The notes under the pieces are model-generated. The model did no database searches and was not told the DNA's origin. It saw only the letters and a program-made list of their open reading frames with translations. Positions 18,944 to 27,860 of a stretch of 64,000 bases of DNA are shown one piece after another (position 1 is the first letter of the stretch; each line of letters begins with the position of its first letter). The stretch lies in assembly GCA_002298335.1 (NCBI GenBank), contig DBNK01000033.1, positions 13,234-77,233 of the forward strand, written 5' to 3'. This DNA is from Thalassolituus sp. UBA674. Lineage in GTDB: Bacteria > Pseudomonadota > Gammaproteobacteria > Pseudomonadales > Oceanobacteraceae. Position numbers and translations under genes: made by a program.

Positions 18944-19497
18944 TGGTGCGTAAGCGCTATCTGTTACTGCTGCTGACAGCCTTCCTCGGCCTAGGCCTGC
19001 TGGCGCTGGACCGCTACACCCGCGGTCCGTCGCTGCTGGGCGGCGATCAGAAAGTGCGCGAAGCGGACTATTACGGCATCAACCTGATCAGTCACCGTTA
19101 TGCCGAAAGCGGTCTGTTGGGGGAAACCCTGTACGCCACACGCTCCGATCACTACCCGGACGAGAAAACCACCTATTTCGTTCAGCCGCGTCTGGTCACG
19201 CACCTGGATTCACCGACTACCCTGACCGCTGACAAAGGCCATCTGAAAGATGTCCGCGGTGTGCTGTTCCTCAACGGCCATGTCCGGCTGGAATCCGAGT
19301 CTGCTCAGGGTGAACCTCTGCTGATGGTGACTGACAGCCTGATCTACAACAGTAAAACCCTGCGCGCCCGCACGGATGATCCGGTACGGATCACAGGTCC
19401 GGGGACGCAGATTGAAGGCACCGGAATGCTGTATGATGTGCAACAGGAACGCCTGCAACTCAATTCAAAGGTAAAAACCCGCTATGAGCCGCAGTAA
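18943..19497 (+). CDS. lptC: LPS export protein LptC
   Basis: 184 residues: an N-terminal membrane anchor (YLLLLLTAFLGLGLLAL) and a periplasmic beta-jellyroll (YGINLISHRYAESGLLGETLYATRSDHYPDEKTTYF and following). It receives lipopolysaccharide from LptB2FG and passes it to LptA. It overlaps kdsD by one base and lptA by 14 bases, so the three are translationally coupled. LptC is weakly conserved; context makes the call firm. Confidence 0.93.
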   Translation: MVRKRYLLLLLTAFLGLGLLALDRYTRGPSLLGGDQKVREADYYGINLISHRYAESGLLGETLYATRSDHYPDEKTTYFVQPRLVTHLDSPTTLTADKGHLKDVRGVLFLNGHVRLESESAQGEPLLMVTDSLIYNSKTLRARTDDPVRITGPGTQIEGTGMLYDVQQERLQLNSKVKTRYEPQ

Positions 19498-20047
19498 AAG
19501 GCTGATCATCTCCCTGCTGGGTCTGGCTCCCCTGCTGATGCCTGTGAGCCTCCATGCCCTGCCGTCTGACTGGCAGCAGGAAGTCCTGATTGAATCCAAC
19601 GCCTCCGACATGGACCGCCGCAGCGGTACCGTTATATACAAAGGCAACGTCATCCTGACTCAGGGCACGCTGCGCATTGCTGCCGACCGCCTCTACATTC
19701 TCAGCGATGGCCAGAAGATCGAGAAAATCGTGGCTGAAGGTTCAGAGAGTGAACCTGCGACCTACGAACAGCAGATTGAAGAAGACAAACCGCTGACCAA
19801 AGCCCACGGCAACCGCATAGATTATTACGCTGGTGAACGCCGGATCACGTTACGCGGCGATGCGGAGCTGAGCCAGCAGGGCAACCAGATGAACGGTGAC
19901 CTGATCACCTACGATATGGGCACAGAAACCATCAAAGCCCGGGGTTCTCAGGCAGATGATCCGGAAGTACCGGCGGAAGAATCAGCAGGCGATGGCCGTA
20001 TCCGCGTCGTGATCCAGCCCGGGCAGCTGAAGGAAAACAATAACTGA
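19484..20047 (+). CDS. lptA: LPS transport periplasmic protein LptA
   Basis: 187 residues: signal peptide ending SLHA (about 25), then an OstA-like domain ([35 protein letters not shown] and following), the bridge subunit that polymerises across the periplasm. The C-terminus is acidic and disordered-looking ([14 protein letters not shown]). It overlaps lptC by 14 bases and lptB by one base (TGATG). Confidence 0.96.
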   Translation: MSRSKRLIISLLGLAPLLMPVSLHALPSDWQQEVLIESNASDMDRRSGTVIYKGNVILTQGTLRIAADRLYILSDGQKIEKIVAEGSESEPATYEQQIEEDKPLTKAHGNRIDYYAGERRITLRGDAELSQQGNQMNGDLITYDMGTETIKARGSQADDPEVPAEESAGDGRIRVVIQPGQLKENNN

Positions 20048-20772
20048 TGAAAACCCTGAAAGCGCTGCATCTGGCCAAGAGCTACAACGGCCGTCAGGTG
20101 GTCAAAGACGTGTCAATGCAGGTCGAAAGTGGTCAGATTGTCGGTCTTCTGGGCCCCAACGGGGCAGGTAAGACCACCTGCTTCTACATGATCGTCAATC
20201 TGGTGCAGGCCGACAAAGGACAGATCCTGATCGATGACGAAGACATCAGCCACCTGCCCATGCACGGACGTGCACGCAAGGGCATCGGCTATCTGCCGCA
20301 GGAAGCCTCCATCTTCCGCAAACTCAGCGTCGCCGATAACATTCTGGCGATTCTGGAGACGCGCAAAGACCTCAACCGCAAGCAGCGGCTTGAGCAGCTG
20401 GAGCTGCTTCTGGACGAGTTTCATATCCAGCACATCCGTGACAGTGCCGGTATGGCGCTGTCCGGTGGTGAGCGGCGCCGGGTGGAAATTGCCCGGGCGT
20501 TGGCCGCCGAACCTTCCTTCATCCTGCTGGATGAACCCTTCGCCGGTGTTGACCCTATTTCTGTGTCTGACATCATGGACATTATCCGGCAGCTCAAAGC
20601 CCGGGGAATCGGCGTCCTGATCACAGATCACAATGTCCGTGAAACCCTGGCCATCTGTGAGCGTGCTTACATCGTCGGGGGCGGTCATATCATCGCCGAC
20701 GGAACCGCCGACGACATCCTGGCCAACGAACAGGTCAGAAAAGTCTATCTGGGAGATGATTTCCGTCTGTAA
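20047..20772 (+). CDS. lptB: LPS export ABC ATPase LptB
   Basis: 241 residues with Walker [11 protein letters not shown]-loop YLPQEASIF, signature [15 protein letters not shown], Walker [14 protein letters not shown] and H-loop [10 protein letters not shown]. It powers extraction of lipopolysaccharide from the inner membrane with LptF and LptG (not in this window). The order lptA-lptB-rpoN is strongly conserved. Confidence 0.98.
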   Translation: MKTLKALHLAKSYNGRQVVKDVSMQVESGQIVGLLGPNGAGKTTCFYMIVNLVQADKGQILIDDEDISHLPMHGRARKGIGYLPQEASIFRKLSVADNILAILETRKDLNRKQRLEQLELLLDEFHIQHIRDSAGMALSGGERRRVEIARALAAEPSFILLDEPFAGVDPISVSDIMDIIRQLKARGIGVLITDHNVRETLAICERAYIVGGGHIIADGTADDILANEQVRKVYLGDDFRL

Positions 20773-20910
20773 AACAACGGGTTATTTGTGCATACTCGCA
20801 GGTAGAGCACAGCAAGATGTATTCCATGAGAAGCAACTTTGCCTATAATGCCTGATTATCTGCACCAGTTTTTTCGTGTTGTCAGTTACAGAATCGGTAC
20901 CTAAGCGTTT

Positions 20911-22434
20911 ATGAAGACATCGCTCCAGCTAAAAATGGGTCAGCAGCTGACCATGACGCCGCAACTGCAACAGGCTATCCGCCTGCTGCAGCTGTCGACT
21001 CTGGATCTGCAGCAGGAAATACAGCAGGCGCTGGATTCCAACCCCATGCTGGAAACCGATGAATTCGACGACGGCGATGGTCACGACAGCCAGGACAATG
21101 ATCACTCTGACCGTGATGATGACCAGCACATCGACAACGGCGACAAAGCCGAAGCCCCGGAACCCGATTACGACCCCAGCCCTGACCAGGACGATGTAGA
21201 CGCATCCTGGGAAGACAACAAGATGCCTGACGACCTGCCGGTCGACAGCCAGTGGGAAGACACCTACCAGATCAGCGCCGGAACCGGCTCAGCCTCCGCA
21301 GCTCCGGATGATGACGACGCCGATTACGACTCCCGTCACGCCAGCACCGACAGCCTGCAGGATCACCTGCTATGGCAGCTCAACCTGACGCCAATGAGCG
21401 ATACCGACCGCGAAATCGCCTTCATGCTGATCGACGGGGTTGATGACGACGGCTACCTGCACACCACCGCCGACGATATTCTCGAAAGTCTGGACCCGGA
21501 ACTGGGTGTCGAAGAAGACGAAGTGATGGCGGTCCTGCACCGTCTGCAACAGTTTGACCCGGCCGGCGTGTTTGCCGTAGATCTGCGCGATTGCCTGATG
21601 ATTCAGCTCAAGCAGATGCCGCCCGGAACCCCCTGGCTGGAAGAAGCCAAAGCTGTGATTCAGGATCACATTGAGCTGCTCGGCAACCGTGACTACCCGA
21701 CCCTGATGCGCCGCACGCGCCTCAAAGAAGATTCACTCAAGTGCGTCCTGCGCCTGATCAAAGAACTCAACCCCAAGCCCGGGGCCAGCATTTCCACCAA
21801 ACATTCTGAATACGTGATTCCCGATGTCATCGTGCGCAATGTGCGCGATGAATGGCGTGTGGAGCTCAACCCGGACATCGCTCCGCGACTGCGTGTGAAT
21901 GCCGACTACGCGGCCCTGATCCGCCGCTCTGACAGCAGCTCCGAGAACTCTTTCCTCAAGGATCACCTGCAGGAAGCACGCTGGTTCATCAAGAGCCTGC
22001 AGAGCCGTAATGAAACCCTGCTGAAAGTGGCGACCAAGATCGTTGAGTATCAGATTGAGTTTTTTGAACGCGGAGAAGAAGGCATGAAGCCTCTGGTACT
22101 GCATGACATCGCCGAAGCTGTCGGCATGCATGAGTCCACCATTTCGCGGGTTACCACACAGAAGTACATGCACACCCCGCGCGGCATTTTCGAGCTGAAG
22201 TACTTTTTCTCCAGCCATGTCAGCACCGATGGCGGCGGCGAGTGTTCTTCCACGGCCATCCGCGCCATGATCAAAAAGCTGATTTCGGACGAAAACGCGC
22301 GCAAACCGTTAAGTGACAACAAAATTGCCGCCATTCTGGGCGATCAGGGCATTCAGGTTGCCCGCCGTACCGTGGCAAAATACCGCGAAGCGATGATGAT
22401 TCCACCATCGAATGAGCGCAAGCAGTTAATCTGA
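20911..22434 (+). CDS. rpoN: RNA polymerase sigma-54 factor
   Basis: 507 residues. Region I is the glutamine/leucine-rich N-terminus ([21 protein letters not shown]); region II (about residues 49-140) is unusually long and acidic; then come the core-binding domain, the helix-turn-helix ([18 protein letters not shown]) and the RpoN box ([15 protein letters not shown]) that reads the -24 element. It directs transcription from GG-N10-GC promoters with activator ATPases. It is 138 bp after lptB, so it probably has its own promoter. Confidence 0.98.
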   Translation: MKTSLQLKMGQQLTMTPQLQQAIRLLQLSTLDLQQEIQQALDSNPMLETDEFDDGDGHDSQDNDHSDRDDDQHIDNGDKAEAPEPDYDPSPDQDDVDASWEDNKMPDDLPVDSQWEDTYQISAGTGSASAAPDDDDADYDSRHASTDSLQDHLLWQLNLTPMSDTDREIAFMLIDGVDDDGYLHTTADDILESLDPELGVEEDEVMAVLHRLQQFDPAGVFAVDLRDCLMIQLKQMPPGTPWLEEAKAVIQDHIELLGNRDYPTLMRRTRLKEDSLKCVLRLIKELNPKPGASISTKHSEYVIPDVIVRNVRDEWRVELNPDIAPRLRVNADYAALIRRSDSSSENSFLKDHLQEARWFIKSLQSRNETLLKVATKIVEYQIEFFERGEEGMKPLVLHDIAEAVGMHESTISRVTTQKYMHTPRGIFELKYFFSSHVSTDGGGECSSTAIRAMIKKLISDENARKPLSDNKIAAILGDQGIQVARRTVAKYREAMMIPPSNERKQLI

Positions 22435-22535
22435 CAACCGTGTTCTGCCCATCCGGGCCCGGCACGCCGAATTGCAATCCGGCCCTGTAGCACGCCGGAA
22501 CATCAGGCCGAAAAGGCTTAATTAAGGAGAGTCGC

Positions 22536-22838
22536 TTGAATATCAACATCAGTGGTCACCATGTAGACATCACCGAAGCCATGCAGAGTTACGTCGAAGA
22601 GAAGCTGGCTAAACTGACCCGTCACTCCGACAGTATCACCACCGCCCAGGTCACCCTGACCGTCGAAAAAGACCGCAAAGTCGCCGAGGCTACGATTCAT
22701 GTCGCCGGCAGCGATCTGCATGCCCGTGCCGAAAACGACGACATGTACGCCGGAATCGATCAGATGACGGACAAACTGGACCGCCAGTTACTCAAGTACA
22801 AGGAAAAACGCGTGGCCCGTGACCACGGTCAGGGCTGA
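22536..22838 (+). CDS. hpf: Ribosome hibernation promoting factor
   Basis: 100 residues of the HPF/YfiA family (NISGHHVDITEAMQSYVEEKLAKL, VAEATIHVAGSDLHARAENDDMYAGIDQMTDKLDRQL), the short form. It helps form inactive 100S ribosomes in stationary phase. The start is a TTG at 22536, supported by AAGGAGA about 7 nt upstream and by the family N-terminus; no in-frame ATG is available before residue 19. The weak start codon may limit expression. Confidence 0.95.
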   Translation: MNINISGHHVDITEAMQSYVEEKLAKLTRHSDSITTAQVTLTVEKDRKVAEATIHVAGSDLHARAENDDMYAGIDQMTDKLDRQLLKYKEKRVARDHGQG

Positions 22839-22843
22839 ACCGC

Positions 22844-23308
22844 ATGTCCATTCAGATCAGCGACATCCTCACTCAGGAACAGACCCTGGCCGGAGTGGCG
22901 GTGTCGAGTAAGAAAAAGCTGCTGGAACTGCTGGCTTCAATGGTGGCAGAAACCATCGACAGTGCCAGTGCCGACGACGTGTATGAAAAACTGCTCAGCC
23001 GCGAACGCATGGGCAGTACCGGCATCGGCCACGGCATTGCCATCCCTCACTGCCGCCTGCTGACCTGCGAATCCGCCCTCGGCTTCCTGCTGCGTCTGGA
23101 AGAGCCGATCGACTATGACGCCATTGATGGCCGTCCGGTGGATCTGGTATTTGCTCTGGTCGTGCCGGAAGAATCCACCGACGAACACCTGCAGTTACTG
23201 GCCACGCTCGCCACCAACTTCAGTCAGTCGGCCTTCCGTGAAGCCCTGCGCTGTGCGCCGGACGTTTCACACCTGTATCAGCGTGCCATTGCCACCCGGG
23301 AAAGCTGA
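22844..23308 (+). CDS. ptsN: Nitrogen-PTS EIIA component PtsN
   Basis: 154 residues, an EIIA domain with the active-site histidine in GIGHGIAIPHCR (about residue 67) and the TGIGHG context. It is the terminal phosphate acceptor of the nitrogen phosphotransferase branch and regulates potassium and nitrogen functions by its phosphorylation state. It is 5 bp after hpf and 2 bp before rapZ. Confidence 0.96.
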   Translation: MSIQISDILTQEQTLAGVAVSSKKKLLELLASMVAETIDSASADDVYEKLLSRERMGSTGIGHGIAIPHCRLLTCESALGFLLRLEEPIDYDAIDGRPVDLVFALVVPEESTDEHLQLLATLATNFSQSAFREALRCAPDVSHLYQRAIATRES

Positions 23309-23310
23309 CC

Positions 23311-24162
23311 ATGAGACTGGTGGTGATCAGCGGACGATCCGGATCAGGTAAATCCACCGCACTCAATGTGCTGGAAGATATCGGCTTTTACTGCATTGAT
23401 AACCTGCCCATCGGTCTCCTGCCGGATCTGATCCGCGAGGCCGACGCCAACGACAAGCTCACCCGCATCGCCGTCAGTATCGACGCCCGTAACCTGGCTC
23501 ACGCAGTGGGCCGCATCGATGAACTACTGAACGCCCTGCCGCATCCCTGCCAGATCGATGTGGTGTATCTGGACGCCAGCGACAGTGTGCTGATGCAGCG
23601 CTTCAGTGCCACCCGCCGCAAACATCCGCTGACCCGCGAAGAAGTATCACTGGCCGAAGCCATTGAGCTGGAGAAGCAGCTGCTCGACCCACTGGCAAAC
23701 ATGGCCAACCTGACACTGGACACCACCAGTATGTCAGTCCACGAACTGCGCCGCCTGATTCATGTCCGCGTGGCGGAACGCAACGGCTCCGATATGTCGA
23801 TTCTGTTTGAGTCCTTCGGTTTCAAACACGGCATACCCACCGATGCCGACTATGTTTTCGATGTCCGCCACCTGCCTAACCCTTACTGGGACGAAACCCT
23901 GCGTGGCTACACAGGCATGGACGAACCGGTACAGATGTTTCTCAGCAGCTATGCTGAAGTGGCTGAAATGCGCGAATCCATTGCCGGATTCATGGATCAC
24001 TGGATGCCGCATTTTATCCGTTCCAGCCGCAGCTATATGACCATCGCCATCGGCTGTACCGGCGGACAACACCGCTCAGTGTTCCTCACCGAACAGCTGG
24101 CGGCCATTTTCAGACAGAAATACCGGCTGGTTCAGGTACGTCACCGCGAACTCGCCGACTGA
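23311..24162 (+). CDS. rapZ: RNase adapter protein RapZ
   Basis: 283 residues. The N-terminus has the P-loop GRSGSGKSTALNVLEDIGFYCIDNLP read in two parts, and the C-terminus the family IGCTGGQHRSVFL and FKHGIPTDADYVFDVRHLPNPYW. In E. coli RapZ guides degradation of the GlmZ small RNA and senses glucosamine-6-phosphate. It lies within the rpoN-ptsN-npr cluster, the conserved place. Confidence 0.97.
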   Translation: MRLVVISGRSGSGKSTALNVLEDIGFYCIDNLPIGLLPDLIREADANDKLTRIAVSIDARNLAHAVGRIDELLNALPHPCQIDVVYLDASDSVLMQRFSATRRKHPLTREEVSLAEAIELEKQLLDPLANMANLTLDTTSMSVHELRRLIHVRVAERNGSDMSILFESFGFKHGIPTDADYVFDVRHLPNPYWDETLRGYTGMDEPVQMFLSSYAEVAEMRESIAGFMDHWMPHFIRSSRSYMTIAIGCTGGQHRSVFLTEQLAAIFRQKYRLVQVRHRELAD

Positions 24163-24179
24163 ACCGGATTGCTCATTCC

Positions 24180-24449
24180 ATGCTCACCGAACAGATCACC
24201 ATCATCAATAAACTGGGGCTGCATGCCCGCGCCGCCGCCAAGCTGGTTTCCACCGCCTCGGCGTTTTCCAGCCGTATCCGTCTCGGCCGCAATGGCAATA
24301 TGGTTGACGGCAAAAGCATTATGTCGGTGATGATGCTGGCCGCCAGTCAGGGCACAGAACTGACCCTTGAAATCGACGGCAAAGACGAGCTCAGCGCCCT
24401 CGAAGCGGTCCGTGATCTGATCAACCGCCGCTTCGATGAAGAAGAATAA
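24180..24449 (+). CDS. npr: Nitrogen-PTS phosphocarrier NPr (HPr-like)
   Basis: 89 residues, an HPr fold with the phosphorylation site GLHARAAAKLV (His15) and the serine-region GKSIMSVMMLAASQG. It carries phosphate from EINtr (ptsP, not seen here) to PtsN. It is the last gene of the rpoN cluster, 17 bp after rapZ. Confidence 0.96.
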   Translation: MLTEQITIINKLGLHARAAAKLVSTASAFSSRIRLGRNGNMVDGKSIMSVMMLAASQGTELTLEIDGKDELSALEAVRDLINRRFDEEE

Positions 24450-24532
24450 AACCCAGAATAAATATTGCTAAAACAGTATTTTATCGGAATTACTGCGAGT
24501 AATTTCGTGGTACTTGTTGTCTTATCTGGGCT

Positions 24533-24584
24533 AGAATCAGACTGATTCTGTTATCTTATCCGGAGACTCAGCGAAGAGAGTCTC
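24533..24584 (+). promoter_or_regulatory. Palindrome and hairpin in the mgtE leader
   Basis: AGAATCAG-A-CTGATTCT (24533-24549) is a perfect 17-bp palindrome. It is followed by GAGACTC (24563-24569) / GAGTCTC (24578-24584), a 7-bp hairpin. A third small dyad, GAATTAC / GTAATTTC, lies at about 24487-24504. Together they fill the 185-bp leader of mgtE. They could be an operator plus RNA structure; it does not match the M-box or another riboswitch that I recognise. Confidence 0.45.
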
Positions 24585-24634
24585 TGTATCATCCGTAACA
24601 CCGTCATTCATCAACCTGACTGTTTTTTTCTGCC

Positions 24635-25990
24635 ATGGCTCAGCACACAGAAAAATCGAAAGCAAAACTCAGGATTCTTAATGCAGCGCTGGAAAGCGGT
24701 GCACTGAGTCAGGTTGAGCGCATCCTCAATTCCGGTCTGCCGCCGGCTGATATCGCCCACCTGATCAATACCTCACCGCCCAAAGCGCGGAAGGTCATCT
24801 GGGATCTGGTCGACAAAGAGCTGGAAGGTGAAGTTCTCCAGTATCTGAGCGAAGAAAACCAGGCGCAGTTCCTCGCCGACTTCAGTACCGAAGAGCTGGT
24901 CGATCTGACCACCGAGCTCGACGACGATGACGTCGCCGACATTCTGCAGCAGCTGCCGGAACGGGTGACGCAGGAAGTTCTGGACTCGATGGACACCCAG
25001 GACAGAGCCCGTCTTGAGGCTGTTCTGGGCTATCCGGAGGACAGCGCCGGTGGTCTGATGAACACAGACACCGTGACCATCCGTCCGGATATCACGCTTG
25101 AGGTGGTCCTGCGTTACCTGCGCCGTCACCGCTCACTGCCGGAGATGACTGACAGCCTGCTGGTGGTTAACCGCTCCAACGAATTTATCGGAACCCTGCC
25201 CATCAGCAAGCTGCTGGTGAGCGATCCGCTGCAGACCGTGCGTGAAGTCATGTCGACCGAAGTCACCATCATCCCGGCGACCATGCACGACTCCGACGTT
25301 GCCAAGCTGTTCGAACGTCATGACCTGGTGTCCGCTCCGGTGGTCGATGCCAACGGCCAGCTGATCGGCCGTATCACCATCGATGACGTGGTTGACGTTA
25401 TCCGTGAAGCCGCGGACCACTCACTGATGAGCATGGCCGGTCTGGACGAAGAAGAAGACACCTTTGCCCCGGCTCTGAAGACCAGCCGCCGCCGTGCTGT
25501 GTGGCTCGGTATCAACCTGCTCACTGCGCTGGCAGCCTCAGCCGTGATCGGTCTGTTCGACAAAACCATCGAGCAGGTCGTGGCACTGGCGGTCCTCATG
25601 CCGATTGTTGCCAGTATGGGCGGCATTGCCGGTTCTCAGGTGCTGACGCTGGTGATCCGGGGTCAAGCACTGGGGCAGCTCAGTAATGCCAATTTCCGCT
25701 GGTTGTTCAACCGCGAAATTGCCGTAGCCGCCATCAACGGCGTACTCTGGGCTGTGGTCATCGCCCTGATCACGCTGGCCTGGTTCCAGGACCCTGGCAT
25801 TGCTACCATTATCGGTGCCGCCATCATCATTAACCTGTTGATCGCCGCGATGACCGGTGCGGCCCTGCCGCTGCTGCTGAAAGTCTGGGGAATTGATCCG
25901 GCACTGGCCGGAGGTGTGATCCTCACCACAGTGACCGACATCGTCGGCTTTATGTCATTTCTGGGTCTGGCGACCCTGTTCTACCTCTGA
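24635..25990 (+). CDS. mgtE: Magnesium transporter MgtE
   Basis: 451 residues: a soluble N domain of MgtE helical repeats (LSEENQAQFLADFSTEELVDLTTELDDDD read in parts), two CBS domains (about 140-265) and five C-terminal membrane helices (from about 288) ending near VTDIVGFMSFLGLATLF, the pore signature. It is a magnesium channel gated by cytosolic Mg2+ via the N and CBS domains. There is no clear Shine-Dalgarno before ATG 24635 (T-rich run), which is odd. The leader has several dyads. Confidence 0.96.
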   Translation: MAQHTEKSKAKLRILNAALESGALSQVERILNSGLPPADIAHLINTSPPKARKVIWDLVDKELEGEVLQYLSEENQAQFLADFSTEELVDLTTELDDDDVADILQQLPERVTQEVLDSMDTQDRARLEAVLGYPEDSAGGLMNTDTVTIRPDITLEVVLRYLRRHRSLPEMTDSLLVVNRSNEFIGTLPISKLLVSDPLQTVREVMSTEVTIIPATMHDSDVAKLFERHDLVSAPVVDANGQLIGRITIDDVVDVIREAADHSLMSMAGLDEEEDTFAPALKTSRRRAVWLGINLLTALAASAVIGLFDKTIEQVVALAVLMPIVASMGGIAGSQVLTLVIRGQALGQLSNANFRWLFNREIAVAAINGVLWAVVIALITLAWFQDPGIATIIGAAIIINLLIAAMTGAALPLLLKVWGIDPALAGGVILTTVTDIVGFMSFLGLATLFYL

Positions 25991-26000
25991 CGGATACCTT

Positions 26001-26501
26001 ATGTACGACTCTGACGACGACGAAGATTTCGTCAGTAAATCCGAACTCAAACGCGAAATGCAGCGTTACCAGGATCTGGGTGAAACCCTGTGCAACCTGC
26101 CGCCGAACCGCTGGCCCGGACTGCCGGTCAGCGACACCCTGCGCAACGCATTGGAAGAGAGCCGCCGTATCGGCAAGCACGAGGCGCGCCGCCGTCACTT
26201 CCAGTACGTTGGCAAGCTGATGCGCGATGAAAACATCGATGCTATTCAGGAAGCGGTGGACCTGCTCGATCCGTCCAGTGAAGCCTATGGCCGCCGTACC
26301 AAGCAGTACGAGCAGTGGCGTACCCGCCTGATTGATAAGCCTCAGGCCCTGTCTGAATTTCTGGATGAATTCCCGGAAACCGACCGTCAGCAGCTGCGTA
26401 ATCTGGTGCGCAATGCCCAGAAAGAAATGTCGCAGCAGCCTCCTAAACCCGGTACCAGCTACAAGAAGCTCTATCAGCTGATCAAGGACTCAATGGCCTG
26501 A
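26001..26501 (+). CDS. yjgA: Ribosome biogenesis factor YjgA (DarP, DUF615)
   Basis: 166 residues of the DUF615 family: acidic N-terminus (DSDDDEDFVSKSELKREMQRYQDLGETL), then HEARRRHFQYVGKLMRDEN and the late RQQLRNLVRNAQKE. It acts in late assembly of the 50S subunit. It lies 10 bp after mgtE, so it is probably co-transcribed. In many gammaproteobacteria it neighbours pmbA/tldE; here it follows mgtE. Confidence 0.95.
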   Translation: MYDSDDDEDFVSKSELKREMQRYQDLGETLCNLPPNRWPGLPVSDTLRNALEESRRIGKHEARRRHFQYVGKLMRDENIDAIQEAVDLLDPSSEAYGRRTKQYEQWRTRLIDKPQALSEFLDEFPETDRQQLRNLVRNAQKEMSQQPPKPGTSYKKLYQLIKDSMA

Positions 26502-26706
26502 GGAGAAGGCCTGAAGTGTCAGCAGACGGCCTGATAAACAGGACATATCCGGCCAGAGCTGAACGTCAGTTACAAAAGATTAAGACAACCCTCTTGCACA
26601 TCAAACCCGGCTTCAGGTAACTTCCTTACTTAATTGTTTGTCCCGTTGGCCGTATGCCCACTGAGGGCGGCGGTCGTAACAATAATAAAAAACCGAGACC
26701 AACCCT

Positions 26707-26979
26707 ATGTTCTTCAAGATTCCGCTGATTCTTGGGATGATGTATCTGTTCATCACCTCCCGTAATTACCTGCTGTGCGCGTCCACCTGGGCGGGTGTTT
26801 CCATGGTATTTGATTTCTTTTATACCGGCAGACAACTGACTGTGGACCTTCTGGTGGCTACCGCTGCCAACTTCCTGGTCGCTCTGGTGGTATTCTTCGC
26901 CCTGAGTAAGTTCAGTGATGGCCTGATGCGCTGGCTGGCGTCCTTCACCGGGATCGCAGTGCTCTTTGCCTTTGCCTGA
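26707..26979 (+). CDS. Small membrane protein of unknown function
   Basis: 90 residues with about three hydrophobic segments (IPLILGMMYLFI, VDLLVATAANFLVALVVFFAL, WLASFTGIAVLFAFA). I do not recognise the family. The reading frame begins after a 205-bp gap and ends before a strong terminator, so it is a single-gene unit. Membrane localisation is clear; function is not. Confidence 0.65.
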   Translation: MFFKIPLILGMMYLFITSRNYLLCASTWAGVSMVFDFFYTGRQLTVDLLVATAANFLVALVVFFALSKFSDGLMRWLASFTGIAVLFAFA

Positions 26980-27006
26980 TCGTCTGACCTGACCACCAGA
27001 AACGGA

Positions 27007-27033
27007 AACGGCCGGTAATTACCGGCCGTTTTT
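27007..27033. terminator. Rho-independent terminator
   Basis: AACGGCCGGTAA / TTACCGGCCGTT is a perfect 24-nt palindrome followed by a T tract on the plus strand. It ends the rightward small membrane gene and lies just past the stop of the leftward nitrilase gene. Confidence 0.9.
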
Positions 27034-27065
27034 CGTTATTCTCTGCAGACTGCTGTTGAACAGTT

Positions 27066-27860
27066 TCAGCGGTTAAGAGGCATTTTCTCCCGCACCGACT
27101 GCAGATACGCCAGATCGACCTGCCCACAGACCACGCCCGGCGCTTCTTCCAGCCCGGCAACGACCTTACCCCAGGGATCAATCAGCACAGAGTGTCCCCA
27201 GGTCTGCCGTTTGTCGTCGTGCCAGCCACACTGATTTGCTGCCAGCACATAGCATTGCTGCTCCACCGCCCGTGCCCGTAACAGAATCTCCCAGTGTGCT
27301 TCGCCGGTACGGTGGGTAAAGGCCGCCGGGACCACAATGATTTCAGCACCGGCTTTGCGCAAGGCCTCGTACTGCTGCGGAAAACGCAGGTCAAAACAGA
27401 TGCTCAGCCCGACCTTACCTGCCGGAGTATCTATCACGCGGATGTCACTGCCCGGCGCGAAGCGCTCGGATTCCATATAGCGCCCCTGCGCGTCGCCGAC
27501 ATCCACATCAAACAGATGAATCTTGTCATAACGCGCGATCTGCTCGCCCTGATCATTGAACACCAGCAAGGCAGAACGGACGCGCGGATCGCCATCCGGG
27601 GCTGGCTGTGGCACAGCACCTGCCAACAGCCAGACACCCTGCTGTCTGGCCAGATCCGCCAGCCAGACTGTGTGCTCAGGATTGTCGGCGATTTCCCGGT
27701 AGCGCTGCGGATCCATACTCAGACACATTTCCGGCAACAGAACCAGTTGTGCCCCCTGAGCCGCCGCAGCGGCGACCAGCGCTGCCAGTGCTGCCTTATT
27801 GTCTTCAATACTGGCCGTACTGCTGCACTGTACGGCAGCTACTCTGGCGGAATCAGTCAT
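27066..27860 (-). CDS. Carbon-nitrogen hydrolase (nitrilase superfamily, Nit-like amidase)
   Basis: 264 residues with the catalytic Glu-Lys-Cys triad in LLPEMCLS, YDKIHLFDVDV and LSICFDLRFPQQYEAL. This subgroup includes deaminated-glutathione amidases (Nit1/YbeM-like). It overlaps the yhdP stop by 8 nt at the end of the mre-maf-rng-yhdP series, a very common gammaproteobacterial order. The amidase assignment is firm; the exact substrate is inferred from the family. Confidence 0.93.
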   Translation of the reverse strand: MTDSARVAAVQCSSTASIEDNKAALAALVAAAAAQGAQLVLLPEMCLSMDPQRYREIADNPEHTVWLADLARQQGVWLLAGAVPQPAPDGDPRVRSALLVFNDQGEQIARYDKIHLFDVDVGDAQGRYMESERFAPGSDIRVIDTPAGKVGLSICFDLRFPQQYEALRKAGAEIIVVPAAFTHRTGEAHWEILLRARAVEQQCYVLAANQCGWHDDKRQTWGHSVLIDPWGKVVAGLEEAPGVVCGQVDLAYLQSVREKMPLNR

